From the NCBI RefSeq assembly GCF_035920445.1, contig NZ_CP109162.1, positions 2,666,001 through 2,730,000 of the forward strand: a DNA stretch of 64,000 nt, given 5' to 3'. Each line of letters starts with the position of its first letter. The stretch's first letter is position 1. This DNA comes from Nocardia sp. NBC_01730 (GTDB taxonomy: Bacteria; Actinomycetota; Actinomycetes; Mycobacteriales; Mycobacteriaceae). Position numbers and translations under genes: made by a program. The notes beneath the pieces were generated by a model. The model was not told the DNA's origin. It saw only the letters and a program-made list of their open reading frames with translations, and made no database searches. Positions 1 to 10,500 of this stretch are shown here, in pieces.

Positions 1-102
1 TGTCCTGCGCCACACTACCTCTCTGCGACAGGCGGGTGAACACGCCGACCCATCCGGCCACCATACGACACGCCACCTCCGCTCACGCCGTAGGCTGACC
101 GA

Positions 103-987
103 GTGAACGCCAGTGAAACTCCCGATCCGGAACTGCCGACGTTGCGGGATCCGGTGCTGGTCGCCGCCTTCGAGGGCTGGAACGACGCCGGTGACGCGGC
201 CAGCGGCGCCGTCGAGCATCTGGAACTGATTTGGGACGCCGAACCGCTAGCCGAACTCGACTCCGAGGACTACTACGACTACCAGGTGAACCGGCCCACG
301 GTGCGCCAGGTCGACGGTGTGACCAGGGAAATCCAGTGGCCCTCGACGATGCTGTCGGTCTGCTCGCCGCCTGGTAGCGACCGCGATGTGGTCTTGCTTC
401 GCGGCATCGAGCCGAACATGCGCTGGCGCAGCTTCTGCGGCGACCTGCTGGAGTTCATCGAACAGCTCGGAGTGCAGACCGTCGTCATCCTCGGCGCGCT
501 GCTGGCCGACACCCCGCACACCAGGCCGGTCCCGGTGACCGGCTCCGCCTATAGCAAGGAGGCGGCCGAGCGGTTCAACCTGGAGCAGACCCGCTACGAG
601 GGACCGACCGGCATCACCGGCGTGCTGCAGGACCAATGTGTCAAGGCGGGCGTGCCTGCAGTGTCGTTCTGGGCCGCGGTGCCCCACTACGTCTCGCAGC
701 CGCCGAACCCGAAGGCGACGATCGCGCTGTTGCACCGGGTCGAGGATGTACTCGACATCGAGGTGCCGCTCGGCGAGCTGCCCAAGCAGGCCGAGGACTG
801 GGAGACCGCCGTCAACGAGATGACCGTCGGCGACGACGAGATCAGCGAGTACGTGCGCTCGCTGGAGGAGCGCGGCGATGCCGCGGCCGACGTGAACGAG
901 GCGATGGCCAAGATCGACGGCGACGCCATCGCAGCCGAATTCGAGAAGTACCTGCGCAGGAGGGGGCCGGGCAGCTTCGGGCTCTGA
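103..987 (+). CDS. PAC2 family protein (proteasome-assembly-chaperone-like)
   Basis: This 294-residue cytosolic protein matches the actinobacterial PAC2 family, named after a eukaryotic proteasome assembly chaperone; the M. tuberculosis relative I recall is Rv2125. The N-terminus has the family motif AAFEGWNDAGDAAS (residues 21-34). A central glycine-rich segment, VVILGALLADTPHTRPVPVTG, is also typical, and the C-terminus is charged and helical. A GTG start is used, and I see no stronger alternative nearby. The length fits the family. The gene stands alone: the next sequence is a pseudogene. The biochemical role of bacterial PAC2 proteins is not settled, so no function beyond family membership is claimed. 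Confidence 0.88.
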   Translation: MNASETPDPELPTLRDPVLVAAFEGWNDAGDAASGAVEHLELIWDAEPLAELDSEDYYDYQVNRPTVRQVDGVTREIQWPSTMLSVCSPPGSDRDVVLLRGIEPNMRWRSFCGDLLEFIEQLGVQTVVILGALLADTPHTRPVPVTGSAYSKEAAERFNLEQTRYEGPTGITGVLQDQCVKAGVPAVSFWAAVPHYVSQPPNPKATIALLHRVEDVLDIEVPLGELPKQAEDWETAVNEMTVGDDEISEYVRSLEERGDAAADVNEAMAKIDGDAIAAEFEKYLRRRGPGSFGL

Positions 988-1094
988 GCCTGCCGCGCGG
1001 CTTCGTTTCCCGCGGGCACGCATCGCCGATTCACCGGAAGTTCGCCGGGGGCCACCTTCCGGCCGGGATACGTCCGCCACCTGCACTTCCGCCG

Positions 1095-2640
1095 ATGAGC
1101 GTTCTCCCGATCGTCGCGCATCTCCGCGGCTTCGACGACCGGATCGCCGTCCAGTGCGCTCGGCCGAACCCGGCGAGCACCTCGGCGGAGTCGGTGCGGG
1201 AGAGTGCGCGACAGGTCACTTACGCGCAACTGGCGGCCCTCGTCGAGGATTACGCGACCGAGCTCGGACCGGCCCCGCGCCTCGTCGCGCTCGCGGCCCG
1301 CAACGACCTCGCCGCTCTCGTCGCGTATCTGGGTGCGCTCAGCGCCGGTTGCGCCGTGCTGCTGGCCTCCGACATCACCGAAGAGTTGCGGTTGGCTTAT
1401 GATCCCTATCTTCCCGCGCATCTGGCGGCCGAGCATCCGGAGTGCATCGGAATCCCGATTCCCGGTGGCGAATTCACCCTCGAGCCGCTCGACGATGCGG
1501 GCGACGGATCCGACACGCCGTGCGAGCTGGTCTGTCGTGGCCCCAACGTGATGATGGGTTACGCGCAGTCCGCGCATGAGCTCGCGTTGGGTCGCACCGT
1601 CGAGGCACTGCGTACCGGCGACCTGGCCCTGCGCACTCCCGAGGGGCTGTATCAAGTGGTAGAAACTCGCTCACCTACGTGACCACCGCGGCGCGGTTGG
1701 AGGGCGCACTCGGCCGCCTGCCCGGCGACTGGCCGACCACGACGGTCGCGGAACTGGAGCGGATCCCCGAAGGCCGCACGCGGTTCGGGCGCTCGCTGGA
1801 CACCGGGACGCTGCTGCGCGCCACCGGCATCGTGCTGATCGTCGGCTCGCACGTCGGCCTGTTCGTGCTGTGGGGTGCGGCACACGTGCTGCTCGGCGTG
1901 GCGGGATTCAACTTCGCGCGGTTCGCGGTTCGCGGTGACGGCGGCGCCGCGCGCCGAACGACTGTGCCACACTGCGCACCGTAGCGCTGATCGCGGTGCC
2001 GACCACGGCGTGGGTGGTGCTCACCCTGGTGGCCGGCGACTATTACGGCTGGCAGAATGTGCTGCTGCTCAACAAGATTCTCGGCCCACGAGACAGCCCC
2101 ACCGCCGGCCACCTGTGGTTCCTCGAGGTGGTCGTCTACTTCATGATCGTGGCCGCGCCGCTGATCCGTATCCCGTCGGTGGACCGGCTGGAGCGGCGCG
2201 CGCCGTTCTGGTTCGCGATGGCGCTGGTCGCCGCGAGCATCATATTCCGCTACCAGACTTTCGGTGTGTACCCGGCGAGGGATGTGCCGTTCTCGCCCCT
2301 GGCCGTATGGTGCTTCGCGCTCGGCTGGGCGGCGGCGAAGGCCACGACGGCGTGGCAGCGGTTGCTGGTCGGTGCGGTCGTGCTGACCACGGTGCCTGGA
2401 TATTTCGGCGTTCCCGATCGAGAGCGACTGATCATGGCTGGCCTGCTCCTGCTGGTGTGGCTGCCCGCGATCCGGGTCCCCGCGCTCGTCGCCGTCGGCG
2501 CCGCGGTGCTGGCCGATAGCTCGCTGTTCACCTATCTGCTGCACTGGCAGGTGTATCCACTGTTCGGGCAGCACCAGGTCGCGGCATTGCTCGCGCCCCT
2601 CACGGCCGGTGTGGTCGCTACTAGGACGGTGGCTGGACTA
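1095..2640 (+). pseudogene. Decayed AMP-dependent ligase / membrane acyltransferase fusion gene
   Basis: Three adjacent segments in three reading frames look like one broken gene. The first (1095 to about 1662) encodes an N-terminal acyl-CoA-synthetase-like start. It then jumps straight to the ligase C-terminal motif GELVCRGPNVMMGYA-like (here CELVCRGPNVMMGYA) and LRTGDLALRTPEGLY, so the core with the ATP-binding P-loop is missing. The second (about 1663-1960) changes frame and contains a hydrophobic acyltransferase-like segment (LLRATGIVLIVGSHVG). The third (about 1963-2640) changes frame again and holds several membrane helices with HLWFLEVVVYF, typical of membrane acyltransferases. At least one internal deletion and two frame changes are needed to join them. 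The original gene probably encoded a ligase-acyltransferase fusion like those in Nocardia. The exact 3' end is uncertain. Confidence 0.75.
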
Positions 2641-2991
2641 CGGCGCTGGGGCTCCCCGCGGTGCGGGGCGGTTCTGTCGCTGCACTCCGGTCTCGATGGT
2701 CCAGACCCGGGCCGCCGCTTCGTGGGCCAGCTTCGCGATCAAGATGTCGCGCGGAATCGTCTGGCCGGCAAAGTGATCAAGCGATGGAACCACCACGTGG
2801 TGTGCGTCGGCACGCTTGAGTTCGGCCGTCAACTCGGCGAACGCCGTACCGTCACCCGCTGTCGATTCATGGAACGTTGCGGCGAAACATAGCCCTTCTT
2901 CGCGGGCGAGGCTGCTCATCGCGTCCTCGAGCTCTTCGCTGTTGCCATCGGCCAGATCGTCACGCAAGTATCCATAGATCAACGCTTCCAC
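2638..2991 (-). CDS. Small resolvase-N-terminal-like protein
   Basis: This is a 117-residue protein with a GTG start. It begins ALIYGYLRDDL, resembling the YGYVR start of the serine-recombinase catalytic fold. It continues with an ELEDAMSSLAREEGL helix and a VVVPSLDHFAGQ segment, which fits the strand-helix pattern of small actinobacterial recombinase-like proteins. There is no clear catalytic serine in the usual YxRxS context and no DNA-binding tail, so it is unlikely to be an active recombinase. It converges on the upstream pseudogene, and their ends overlap by a few bases. It could equally be called a conserved hypothetical protein. Confidence 0.5.
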   Translation of the reverse strand: MEALIYGYLRDDLADGNSEELEDAMSSLAREEGLCFAATFHESTAGDGTAFAELTAELKRADAHHVVVPSLDHFAGQTIPRDILIAKLAHEAAARVWTIETGVQRQNRPAPRGAPAP

Positions 2992-3189
2992 CCGAACCTC
3001 CGTTGGATTGGGATCGCTGTTCTCTTATGTGGATCCACCCGTCTTACGGGGTTATTGCGCTTCATACAAGAGTAGGTGTAAGGCAAACTCTCCGCTTCCA
3101 TCTCCAGCATGCACAACGCCACAGTGCGAATGTAGATGTCAACCCGGTGACATCGCCCTGCCCTAATGCGGCGATCGAGCGTTAACTGG

Positions 3190-3198
3190 TGCGATACT
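3190..3198 (+). promoter_or_regulatory. Extended -10 element, leaderless start of the XRE regulator
   Basis: TGC followed directly by GATACT forms an extended -10 element. It ends six bases before the GTG chosen as the start of the downstream regulator, which suggests transcription starts at the start codon. There is no convincing ribosome binding site in front of this GTG. Confidence 0.35.
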
Positions 3199-3204
3199 AC
3201 AGCG

Positions 3205-4437
3205 GTGGCCGCTGCTGACGATCGACCCGTCTGGGCTGTTCGAATGCGTTCCGAGCGCGATGTGAGGGGGTGGTCACAAGCCGAGGCCGTCCGCGTGATG
3301 CGCGCGAAGTCATCGAGCAACCTGCCGACCGACAGTACACTCCTACGGAACTGGCGCCGATGGGAATCGGGCGAGTCGCGCCCGGACGATTTCTACGCCC
3401 CCATCATCGCCGCCGCGTTCGACACGGTTACCGCGGCGTTCTTCCCCAAGGCCAGGCCGAGCCGGGACGACGAACTGCTTTCCGCAACCGGCATGGACAC
3501 CCTGGAATTCCTCGGCAGACTACGCATTTCCGACGTGTCTCCCGTGACGCTCGAGGCCATCCGGATCACCGCCGAGCGCCTGTGCTGCGAATACTCCTGT
3601 GCCGACCCCCATGAACTGCACGCCGAGGGCACCGCGTGGCTGCGCAGGATCACTTCGTTGCTGGACGGACGCCTGACGCTGGCCCAGCACCGCGAAATCC
3701 TCGTCCTCGCAGGCTGGGTCGCGCTGCTTGTCGGATGCGTCGACTTCGATCTGGGTCGGCGGACTGCCTCCGAGGCGACACGCCGGGCCGCGTACTCGCT
3801 GGGGCAGGAGGCCGAACACGCCGAGATCACCTGCTGGGCCGCGGAAATGGCGGCCTGGTCCGCGCTCACCCAGGGCAACTACCGTGGCGTCATCGATACG
3901 GTTGACCCAATGCTGGAAGTTAGCCGAAATCTGCGGGTCGGTGTCCAGCTCACCGCCCAGCGCGCCAAAGCCTGGGCGAGGCTCGGCGAACGACGGCAGG
4001 CGGAAGCCGCACTGGCGGACGGCCGGGCGATCCTGGAGCGACTCGATCATCCAGCGAATCTGGACAACCATTTCGTGATCGACGCGCAGAAGTTCGACTT
4101 CTACGCGATGGACTGCTGCCGAGTAGCGGGCGATGATCGGCTCGCCGAATCCTACGCGCGCGAGGTGATCCGGAACGCGACCCGCGCCGACGGCTCCGTG
4201 CGCAACCCGATGCGGGTCTCCGAAGCGCACTTGACCCTGGCCGTCGTCGCGGTCCGCAACCGCGATCTGGAACTGGCGCTGGACGAGGGCATGCGTGCCT
4301 TCGCGGGAAAGCGACGCTCGTTGCCCTCACTGGTGTGGATCGCGGGCGAGGCCGCGCGCGAGATGATCGAGCGCTACCCCGGCGACCCACGGACTCGGGT
4401 GTATATGGACCAGCTGCGTTCGCTGTCCATCGAATGA
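3205..4437 (+). CDS. XRE-type regulator with TPR-like C-terminal domain
   Basis: From the GTG start the protein has 410 residues. The N-terminus (about 10-75) is a helix-turn-helix of the kind seen in actinobacterial regulators, with RSERDVRGWSQAEAVRVM, then LLRNWRRWESGESRPDDFYAPIIAAAF. The rest is helical and TPR-like, with ALTQGNYRGVIDTVDPML, AKAWARLGERRQAEAALADG and DLELALDEGMRAF. This is the layout of many Streptomyces and Nocardia regulators that sense an unknown signal. An upstream in-frame start exists (3166) but would add residues of non-coding character. The gene ends 73 bases before jetA in the same direction, so it may control or be co-transcribed with the Wadjet genes. That link is inferred from position only. 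Confidence 0.78.
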   Translation: MAAADDRPVWAVRMRSERDVRGWSQAEAVRVMRAKSSSNLPTDSTLLRNWRRWESGESRPDDFYAPIIAAAFDTVTAAFFPKARPSRDDELLSATGMDTLEFLGRLRISDVSPVTLEAIRITAERLCCEYSCADPHELHAEGTAWLRRITSLLDGRLTLAQHREILVLAGWVALLVGCVDFDLGRRTASEATRRAAYSLGQEAEHAEITCWAAEMAAWSALTQGNYRGVIDTVDPMLEVSRNLRVGVQLTAQRAKAWARLGERRQAEAALADGRAILERLDHPANLDNHFVIDAQKFDFYAMDCCRVAGDDRLAESYAREVIRNATRADGSVRNPMRVSEAHLTLAVVAVRNRDLELALDEGMRAFAGKRRSLPSLVWIAGEAAREMIERYPGDPRTRVYMDQLRSLSIE

Positions 4438-4510
4438 GCGGACCTGCCACCGAAGGCGTTGGCGAACGGCGGCGAACCAGACACAGCCACGCCGAACACC
4501 GGAGCATCGC

Positions 4511-6169
4511 GTGGACGGCGATCGGCCCGCTACTACCCTGTTCCCGGTGACCGACTCCGTCGACGGCTCCGCCGCCCCCTGGGACGACCGGCTGCGGCTG
4601 TTCTCCTTCGCCACCGCCGAGCGGCGCGCCGACTATCTGTGGGTACTCCGCGCATTCGACAGCGCGCGGGCGGCATACGTGGTGTTGCTGCACGCGAACG
4701 ACGTGGCGGAATGGATCGAGCGAGACGGAAGCGGCCCGCGCACGTCCGATTTCGGTGGTGGTCTCCAGTCGGATGCCGGTGCACCCACCCGAACCGCCGA
4801 TGCCGAAGACAGGCCGCATGCTCCGCGTCTGACCGCAGCCGAGATCGGCACGCTGCTCGACCAACTGCACAGATGGGGCGTGCTGGAGCGCAGCTACGAC
4901 GGAACCCGCGCCGCCACGCTGGCCGAATACCGCAACCGGCACTACGTGTACCAGTTCTCGCAGGCCGGTTTCCGGGCCTACCGCGCGGTGGCCGGTGTGC
5001 TCGATGCCCGCCTCGACGAGGCCGCGCTGTCGCGGCTCGTGCTTCCTGAACTGCTGGCCGACCTGCATACCCTGGCCGAAGCCAATCGGGCGGGCGACGC
5101 CGAACGCGTGTATCGCACGCTGCGCCGCCTCGACGCCGCGCTATCGGACATGGCCGCCCGCGCCGCGCACTTCTATCTCGGACTCGGCGACCTGGTCCGC
5201 ACCACCGAGATCACCCCGGAATCGTTTCTCGCGCACAAAGACGCGCTGCTGGCGCACATGCGAGAGTTCAGCCTCGACCTGGCCCGGTTCACCCCGCGCC
5301 TGGCAGGCGCGATCGCGGAGATCGAGGAGACCGGCGTCGAGGAGCTGATCACACGCGCGGCGAACTGTGACGAGCGGGTGCTGCTGAGTCTCGCCGAGCG
5401 CCAGTCGGATTGGCAGTCCCGATGGGATGGACTGCGGACCTGGTTCGTCGCCTCGGCCAGCGGCGAATCCGCGGGTACGACGGAGGCCGAGCGGCTACGC
5501 GAGGCCACCATGAGCGCCATCGCCGCGGTCCTGTCCCTCCTACGCCGGGTCACCGAGACGCGGCGCGGCGGGGTGAGCCGGGAGTCGGCGCTGCGGCATC
5601 TGGCTGGCTGGTTCACCGCGGCACCGACGGCCGAGAGCGCCCATGCGCTCTTCGACGCGGTCTTCGGGCTGGGCAGGCCGCGACATCTGGCGATGGAGCA
5701 CCCGGACGCCGACGTGATTCCGGCGATCCGATCCTGGTGGGACGCACCGCCGTTGGAGATCTCGCGGACGCTCGCCGAGACCGGGCGGCCGCCGGCGGCC
5801 GCCGCCCCGGCGCGTATCCACCGCAATGACGCGGGCATCCGGCGGCTGCGCGAGGCGCAGCTCGACGCGCAGCGGGCGCGCGCGGTGGCCGCCGCGTCGC
5901 TGGCCTCCGGCGACGTGCACGAGCGGGTTCTCGACGAACGCGAAACCGAGGTGCTGCTTCGGCTGCTGGACGCCGCGTCCACCGCGTGGGTTCCGGTGTG
6001 CGGCCGGGTCGCGGGGACGACCGGTTCCGACAGCGGCGTCACCCTCACCGTCTCCGAGCACGAGGGGTCGACCGTAGTGCGTACTGCGCGAGGGCTACTG
6101 CACCTGAACAATCGCGCGCTCAAGGTCGAGCAGACGACCAGGGCGCGGGCCACCGGGGAGCGCCCCTGA
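4511..6169 (+). CDS. jetA: Wadjet type II JetA (DUF2397 / TIGR02677), kleisin-like subunit
   Basis: This 552-residue protein resembles the TIGR02677/DUF2397 family. The N-terminus (RLRLFSFATAERRADYLWVLR) and the helical centre with VYQFSQAGFRAYRAV are typical. In known Wadjet systems JetA is the kleisin that bridges the SMC-like JetC dimer, with JetB attached. The complex extrudes DNA loops and leads to cleavage of circular plasmid DNA. The GTG start is supported by GGAG six bases upstream; an in-frame GTG at 4550 is weaker. The stop overlaps the start of jetB (TGATG), so translation is probably coupled. No membrane or signal sequence is visible. Family recognition is by recalled similarity, strengthened by the order A-B-C of three matching families. 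Confidence 0.87.
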   Translation: MDGDRPATTLFPVTDSVDGSAAPWDDRLRLFSFATAERRADYLWVLRAFDSARAAYVVLLHANDVAEWIERDGSGPRTSDFGGGLQSDAGAPTRTADAEDRPHAPRLTAAEIGTLLDQLHRWGVLERSYDGTRAATLAEYRNRHYVYQFSQAGFRAYRAVAGVLDARLDEAALSRLVLPELLADLHTLAEANRAGDAERVYRTLRRLDAALSDMAARAAHFYLGLGDLVRTTEITPESFLAHKDALLAHMREFSLDLARFTPRLAGAIAEIEETGVEELITRAANCDERVLLSLAERQSDWQSRWDGLRTWFVASASGESAGTTEAERLREATMSAIAAVLSLLRRVTETRRGGVSRESALRHLAGWFTAAPTAESAHALFDAVFGLGRPRHLAMEHPDADVIPAIRSWWDAPPLEISRTLAETGRPPAAAAPARIHRNDAGIRRLREAQLDAQRARAVAAASLASGDVHERVLDERETEVLLRLLDAASTAWVPVCGRVAGTTGSDSGVTLTVSEHEGSTVVRTARGLLHLNNRALKVEQTTRARATGERP

Positions 6170-7596
6170 TGCGCGGACACAAGATCGACGTTCTCGCGCT
6201 GGACAACTACCAACGCGCCGCACGGGTCGTCTTGGCCAATCACCTGATCACCCGGACCTATCCGGACCGGATCGCTCTGCCGCTGATCCGCCGATGGGCC
6301 ACCGAGCTGCGCGAGGATCTGGCCGAGCTGTTCGGCTACCGGCTGGAGGTCACCGAGACCACCGCGCGGGTGTTCCCGGTGCTCGACCGCCTCGATGCGG
6401 GCAGGCCCGCGCGCACCCCGGGCGAGCGCGTCTTCGACCGCCGCCGCTACGCCTACCTCGCGCTGACTCTCGCCGCGCTGGGCCGGGCAGGCGACCAGAT
6501 CACAGTGTCGGAGTTGGCCGATCACGTCGCCGCCTACACCGGCCGGGTGGACGGGCTCGAGCTGTCCACCGACCGGGCCCCCGACCGCGACGCGTTCGTC
6601 GACGCGGTGGGCTGGCTGACCCGGCGCGGCGCGATCACCCTCGCCGACGGCGACGTCGGCGGCTGGGCCAGCGATCCGGAGGCCGGTGAGGCGCTCTACG
6701 ACATCGACCGGCCGGTGGTCTTCGCGCTGTTCCGGCCGCCACGCGCACTGCAGCATCTGCACAGCGTGCGCGGGCTGCTCGCCGAAGAGGCCGCGGCCAC
6801 CGGCGTTTCCCCGCACCCGCCGACCGCCGCCGAGATCGCGCGTCGGGTGCGCAGGGCGCTGGCCGAACGGCCGGTGGTGTACGCCGACGATCTCGCGCCC
6901 GAGGAACGCCCGGTGCTCGCGCAGGAACGGATCGTCGCAGATGTGGAACTGTTCACCGGTCTGCGCGCCGAGCGCCGCGCCGAGGGCGTCGCGCTGATCG
7001 ACACCTCGGGACGGCTGTCCGACATCCGTTTTCCCGGCACCGGAACCCTCGCACAGGTAGCGCTGCTGCTGGCCGGTGAGATCGCCGACCGCGTGCTCGA
7101 CATCGACAACCCACTGCCCCTGCGGCCCTGCGCGCAGGATACGGGCGAGGCGCTGGCGAAGCAGCTCGACGAAGCCATCCCCGAATCCACCGTGTTCGCA
7201 CCGCTCGCCGAGCTGCGCTCGCTGGATTCGCTGGGGAAAGAGCCCTATTCACCGGAGCTGGACTGCCTTCCTGAGCACGCAGTGGACGGGTTCGAGACGT
7301 ATCCGATCATCGACACCACGTGGGTACGTGAGACGGTGCAGGCGCTCGCCGACCGCTATGGCGCCACCTTCGCCGCGCAGTGGCAGGCCGACATCCCCGG
7401 CCTCGCCACGGAGGTGGTGGCTCTGTTGCAGCGGCTGCGGCTGGTTCAGGTGGTCGACGACGAACTGCTCGTGCTGCCCGCCCTGGCCCGCTACCGCGGC
7501 GCAGTCGTGACAGTCCGCACCAAGCGGGCGGCGGAATTGTTCGTGACTGCGGCCGACACCTACGGGCCCGACAGCACCGGAACGGAAGGGAGCTGA
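6169..7596 (+). CDS. jetB: Wadjet type II JetB (DUF2398 / TIGR02678)
   Basis: This 475-residue protein matches the TIGR02678/DUF2398 family. The N-terminus (RAARVVLANHLITRTYPD and LREDLAELFGYRLEV) and the winged-helix-like ETTARVFPV region are characteristic. JetB is the small accessory (KITE-like) partner that binds the kleisin JetA in the Wadjet complex. The ATG overlaps the jetA stop by one base and has GGGGAG upstream. Only three bases separate its stop from jetC, so the three genes form one operon. A long in-frame extension upstream inside jetA is ignored because the RBS and overlap fit the ATG. Confidence 0.88.
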   Translation: MRGHKIDVLALDNYQRAARVVLANHLITRTYPDRIALPLIRRWATELREDLAELFGYRLEVTETTARVFPVLDRLDAGRPARTPGERVFDRRRYAYLALTLAALGRAGDQITVSELADHVAAYTGRVDGLELSTDRAPDRDAFVDAVGWLTRRGAITLADGDVGGWASDPEAGEALYDIDRPVVFALFRPPRALQHLHSVRGLLAEEAAATGVSPHPPTAAEIARRVRRALAERPVVYADDLAPEERPVLAQERIVADVELFTGLRAERRAEGVALIDTSGRLSDIRFPGTGTLAQVALLLAGEIADRVLDIDNPLPLRPCAQDTGEALAKQLDEAIPESTVFAPLAELRSLDSLGKEPYSPELDCLPEHAVDGFETYPIIDTTWVRETVQALADRYGATFAAQWQADIPGLATEVVALLQRLRLVQVVDDELLVLPALARYRGAVVTVRTKRAAELFVTAADTYGPDSTGTEGS

Positions 7597-7599
7597 CTG

Positions 7600-10500
7600 A
7601 TGTCGCTCATTCACGGCGGAGTGCGGTTCACCCCGACCCGCGCCGGGATCGTCAACCTGTGGGACTACCGCGACCAGGAATTCTGTTTCGCCGACGGCAG
7701 GTTGGTGCTGCGCGGGCCGAACGGGTCGGGCAAGACCAAGGCACTCGAGGTGCTGTTCCCCTTCGTGCTGGACGGGCGGATCGAGCCGCGCAGGCTCAAC
7801 CCGTTCGCCGGCGAGGAACGCACGATGAAGTCGAACCTGCTCTACCGCAAGCAGGAGTCGGCCTACTCTTACGTCTGGATGGAGTTCGCTCGCGGTCGCC
7901 GGGACGACCCGGAGGTGGTCACCGTCGGGATCGGCATGCGCGCCACTCGCTCCTCGGACAAGGTGACCCGCTGGTACTTCGTCGCCGACGGCCGGGTCGG
8001 CGTCGACTTCTCGCTGATCGGCCCGGACGACCGCCCGTTCACTCGCAAGCAACTCGCCGAGCAGATCGGCACCGACTCGATCGTCGACCGGCCGGTGGAG
8101 TACCGCAACGCCATCGACGCGCGCATGTTCGGTCTCGGCACGCAGCGCTACGACCAGCTGATCAACCTGATCCTCACGTTGCGCCGCCCGCAGCTGGCGA
8201 AGAATCTCGACCCGCGCGGTCTGTCCCAGGCGCTCACCGACGGCCTACGTCCGCTCGACGAGCAGCTGATTCTCGACGCCGCCCGTTCCTTCAGCGACAT
8301 GGAGGAGGTCGGCCGCACCCTGGAGGGCTTGGTGCACGCCGACACCGCGACCAGGGCTTTCGTAGCGGTGTACCGAAAATACCTTGCCGTCCAGGCGAAG
8401 ACGGACGTCGACCTGGTGCGCGCCCGGCTGGACGCGGTCACCCATGCGAGCACGGCACTGTTCGCCGCCACGGCGCTGCGCAAACGCAGGGAGGCCGAGC
8501 GCACGACGGCCGAGACCCGCGCCGAGGACGCCGACCGCACCTACGAGCAGGCCCTCGCCGACCGGGAGAACCTGCAGCGCTCCAGCGCGTACGAGGGCAA
8601 GCAGCAGCTCGACGACTTGGCCGACGCCGTGCGGCGCCTGGAGAGCTCGGCGGGCGTCCACGGCGACAAGGCGCTCAAGACGCGCCAGACCATGGACCAG
8701 CGCGCCCAGGAAGCCGAGCGCACGCGCACGGCGGTTCGTACCGCTCGCGCCGCGCTCGCCCGCGGTGAGGACGAATTGCGCACAGCCGCGGAAGAAGCCG
8801 GGATCATGTGGACGCCGCTGCCCGAGACGGCGCGCGCCGAGCAGCTCACCGCCGCCGTCCGCGCTCACGCCGAGGAACGCGACGCCGACGTGCGCGCGGC
8901 ACGGAAGGCGTTGGGGTTCCTCGACAGTGCGGCCGCCGAGCGCACCAGGGCCGAGCGGCTCGCCGAGCGCGCTCGCGAGCTGCGCGAGGCGGCCGCCGCG
9001 GAGGTCGCTCATGCCGAGGCGGCCGTGGCGCTGGCCCGCACCGAGGCCGCGTGCGCTCTGCGGGCTTGGTGGGACGAGCACCGCGAGGTCTACTCCCCGC
9101 TCCGCGACGGCCTCTTCGAGGCGCTGGACACCGCTGTCGCCCAGGCCGGTTCGGACGAGGCGACCGTCGCAGAGGTGCTGGTCGAGCGGGCCGAGCCCTT
9201 GCTCGACGAGATCCGCACCCGCCGCCGAGACGCCCGCGCCCGCGCGGCCACAGCGGCCGCGCGTATTACCGAGCTGAACACCGAACGCGACCGGGTCGCT
9301 GCCCAGCGCGACGACGCGCCCCCGGCTTTCGTAGCGCGCTCCGGTCGGACGGGCGACTGTCCCGGCGCTCCGCTGTGGCGCCTGGTCCGTTTCGCCGACG
9401 ACGTGTCCCCCGAGGCCGCGGCAGGCATCGAGGCCGCGTTGCACGCCGCCGATCTGCTCGACGGTTGGGTCTGCGCGGACGACGAGCTGCCGTCGGACTA
9501 CGAGTCGGATCAGTTCCTCGTGCCGCTGTCGGCGAACCAGCGACCTTCCGGACGCACACTCGTGGATGTCCTTGTCGTCGAGGATGATTCGGACACCCTC
9601 ACGGTGCCGCGGCAGACCGTGGCCGACGTGCTCGCCTCGATCGCCCTGTACGACGACGCGGACGAACCGACCGGCGTGGTCGCCATCGGGATCAGTGGTA
9701 GCTTCCGCCAGGGGGTGCAGGTCGGCGGGCACCGGAAGGCCGACGCGGAGTTCATCGGTGCCACCGCGCGAGCCAGGCGGCGCGCGGCCCGCGTGGCCGA
9801 GCTGGCGGCCGCCATCGAGGTGGCGAGCGAATCCCGGCGTGCCGCCGAGCAGGACGAGGAGGACGCCACCGCCGAACTCGCCCGGATCTCCGCCGCGGCC
9901 AAGGCGCTTTCGCGTCCGACCGCGATCACCGCCACACTGCGCGCGGTAGCGGAGACCGCGGGCATGATGCGGTCCCGCTCCGAGGCCGGCGCCCAAGCCG
10001 AGCGCGACCTCGATCAGGCGGTGGCGGAGGTGTCCGCCGTCGAGAAGAAGCTGCGTGCCACCGCGGCGACGCACCGGACACCACGCTCGGCCCGCGAGCT
10101 GGACGCCCTCGCCGCCGCCATCCGGCACTTCGAGAACACCGGCACCGGACTGCTCCGCCTGCGCACCGAATACGAGCGCGAACGCGAACGCGAGCGGGAA
10201 GGCGAGGACCGTCTGACCGAGGCGGCGGACTTGGCCGAGGCGTTCGCGGAGGAGGCGGAGGCGGCGCAGTCCGGTTACCAGGAGCAATTGCGCAAACTCG
10301 AGACGCTGCGCGACGCGCTGGGTGCTGGCGCGGCCGATATCGACCGTGAGCTGGACCTGGCCAGGCAGCGGATCGAAGCGACCAAGGCGGAGCAGAAGGC
10401 GGCGCGCAAGGCCGCCAACGAGGCCATCGAGGCGGTCGGCGACGCCGAGGCCGCCTATCGCACCGCGCACGAGTCTTTGGGCACCGCACTCACCGAAGTG

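Noticed and set aside
8245..10470. 741-codon minus-strand frame inside jetC
   Set aside because: Such long antisense frames are a by-product of GC-rich codon use. It overlaps a well-supported gene with clear SMC motifs and shows no family character.
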